DNA of 6,833 nt, taken from the NCBI GenBank assembly GCA_029287555.1, contig JARFQX010000527.1, positions 1-6,833 on the forward strand. Direction: 5' to 3'. Below, piece by piece: positions 6,043-6,833 of the stretch. The stretch is from Rubripirellula sp. (GTDB lineage Bacteria; Planctomycetota; Planctomycetia; Pirellulales; Pirellulaceae). Within the stretch, counting starts at the first letter, position 1. Each line of letters begins with the position of its first letter. Under the pieces are notes generated by a model. That model searched no databases, was not told where the DNA came from, and saw only the letters and a list, made by a program, of their open reading frames with translations. The translations under genes and the position numbers were made by a program.

Positions 6043-6648
6043 ATGGTGATTCTGGAATCGATCGTTTCTTCAGTCGATGGCAACGGCCGCATCAATCTTG
6101 CTCCGATGGGGCCGGCCGTCTTGTCTGGTAGGCTCGAGGATCCGGATGCGGAAGTGCGTTTCCTGCTTCGCCCCTTTCGCTCGTCGCGCACCTATCAAAA
6201 CCTAATCGAGACTCCGAGGGCGACGATTCACGCAACGGACGATTCGCTGTTGTTCGCTCAAGCCGCGATCGATGCACTGTCCGACCGACAGATCAGGCAG
6301 CGGGTGGATCGACTGCGGCAGACCGATTGGTGGCCGCTGAACGACTGTCACCGCTGGTTCGCCGTGGAGATCGAGTCGGTGGGTGGGAACGACCTGCGGT
6401 CCGAGATGCCGTGCCGCGTCGTGGAGAGCGAAACGATCCGGCCGTTCTTTGGCTTCAATCGGGCACGTCATGCCGTGATTGAGGCGGCCATTCTGGCAAC
6501 GCGCACGCACCTGATCTCGGCCGAACAGATTCAAGCGGAACTGGCGCGCCTGCGCACGCTGGTCGACAAAACCGGTGGCGCCGCCGAACATGAAGCTTTC
6601 GATCTTCTTCAAGTGACCATCGATGAGCGACTAGCCGCCAGCCCCTGA
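6043..6648 (+). CDS. DUF447 family protein (flavin-reductase-like split barrel)
   Basis: The 201-residue protein begins M-V-I-L-E-S-I-V-S-S-V-D and continues G-R-I-N-L-A-P-M-G-P (residues 15-24), the typical opening of DUF447 proteins. These are thought to have an FMN-binding or pyridoxamine-oxidase-like split barrel. A second family-like block, G-F-N-R-A-R-H-A-V-I-E-A-A-I-L-A-T-R, occupies residues 137-154, followed by a helical C-terminus. No signal peptide or membrane segment is present, so it is presumably cytoplasmic. The ATG at 6043 is the only plausible start, because a TGA lies in frame at 6004 with no other start codon between. DUF447 genes occur in archaea and in bacteria with methanopterin-linked C1 metabolism. 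Here the gene lies between pabA and a beta-RFAP synthase-like gene, which supports a role in H4MPT synthesis or use. The exact reaction is not known to me. Confidence 0.85.
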   Translation: MVILESIVSSVDGNGRINLAPMGPAVLSGRLEDPDAEVRFLLRPFRSSRTYQNLIETPRATIHATDDSLLFAQAAIDALSDRQIRQRVDRLRQTDWWPLNDCHRWFAVEIESVGGNDLRSEMPCRVVESETIRPFFGFNRARHAVIEAAILATRTHLISAEQIQAELARLRTLVDKTGGAAEHEAFDLLQVTIDERLAASP

Positions 6649-6679
6649 ATCGTTCCAATAACCCGGTCAACGCGGGGCG

Positions 6680-6833
6680 ATTCGGGTCGTCACCGGTTCG
6701 CGACTGCACTTTGGTCTCTTGAATACCGTCGATCCGTTTGGCGGAGTCGGTCTGATGATCGATCATCCCGAAACGGAAGTGGTTGTTTGCGGTTCGAGGG
6801 AGTTCCAATGCAGCGGACCCGATAGCGAACGTG
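6680..6833 (+). CDS. Beta-RFAP synthase-like GHMP-family protein, N-terminal part
   Basis: About 51 codons are visible and the frame runs off the right edge. The translation contains V-T-G-S-R-L-H-F-G-L-L-N followed by P-F-G-G-V-G-L-M-I-D. This matches the N-terminus of beta-ribofuranosylaminobenzene 5'-phosphate synthase, a GHMP-fold enzyme that joins p-aminobenzoate to phosphoribosyl pyrophosphate in methanopterin synthesis. A stop (TAA at 6659-6661) precedes it in frame, and no ATG, GTG or TTG lies between that stop and the motif. ATT at 6680-6682 would give M-R-V-V-T-G-S-R, the expected length of leader, and is used here as a provisional start. It follows the DUF447 stop by 31 nt. Family assignment from the short motif is good; the start is uncertain. 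Its full length and the rest of the GHMP motifs cannot be judged. Confidence 0.75.
   Translation, partial: MRVVTGSRLHFGLLNTVDPFGGVGLMIDHPETEVVVCGSREFQCSGPDSER

Overview
The window looks like chromosomal DNA of a planctomycete, probably of the Pirellulales/Rhodopirellula type. This is inferred from gene content, not from a marker gene. The pointers are large exported TPR proteins next to an ExbB-type channel gene with a long secreted N-terminal extension, two different ExbD genes in tandem, and bacterial genes linked to tetrahydromethanopterin (H4MPT) synthesis. All supported genes lie on the + strand. No rRNA, tRNA, CRISPR or mobile element was seen.

Layout. (1) 1-2069: the 3' part of a large TPR protein, open at the left edge. 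(2) 2172-3206: an exported protein with a small beta-rich domain followed by TPR-like helices. (3) 3207-3411: a spacer with a perfect 7-bp inverted repeat and four TTCACC hexamers. (4) 3412-5237: a tight exbB-exbD1-exbD2 cassette, with junctions of 0 nt and a 4-nt ATGA overlap. (5) 5240-5872: a class I glutamine amidotransferase of the PabA/TrpG type, starting with GTG 2 nt after exbD2. (6) 5873-6042: a spacer with three head-to-tail 17-bp repeats. (7) 6043-6648: a DUF447 (flavin-reductase-like) protein. (8) about 6680 to the right edge: the N-terminus of a GHMP-family protein resembling beta-ribofuranosylaminobenzene 5'-phosphate (beta-RFAP) synthase. It has no ATG, GTG or TTG in frame before its conserved motif.

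Two functional blocks are joined here. The left block would be a proton-driven inner-membrane motor (ExbB plus two ExbD) with exported TPR partners that could connect it to an envelope process. No TonB or TolA is visible, so the energised target is unknown. The right block fits p-aminobenzoate supply (PabA) feeding beta-RFAP synthase, the first committed step of the (tetrahydro)methanopterin pathway, with DUF447 as an uncharacterised companion. The pabA gene sits at the end of the exb cassette as if co-transcribed with it, which is the most curious aspect of the arrangement.
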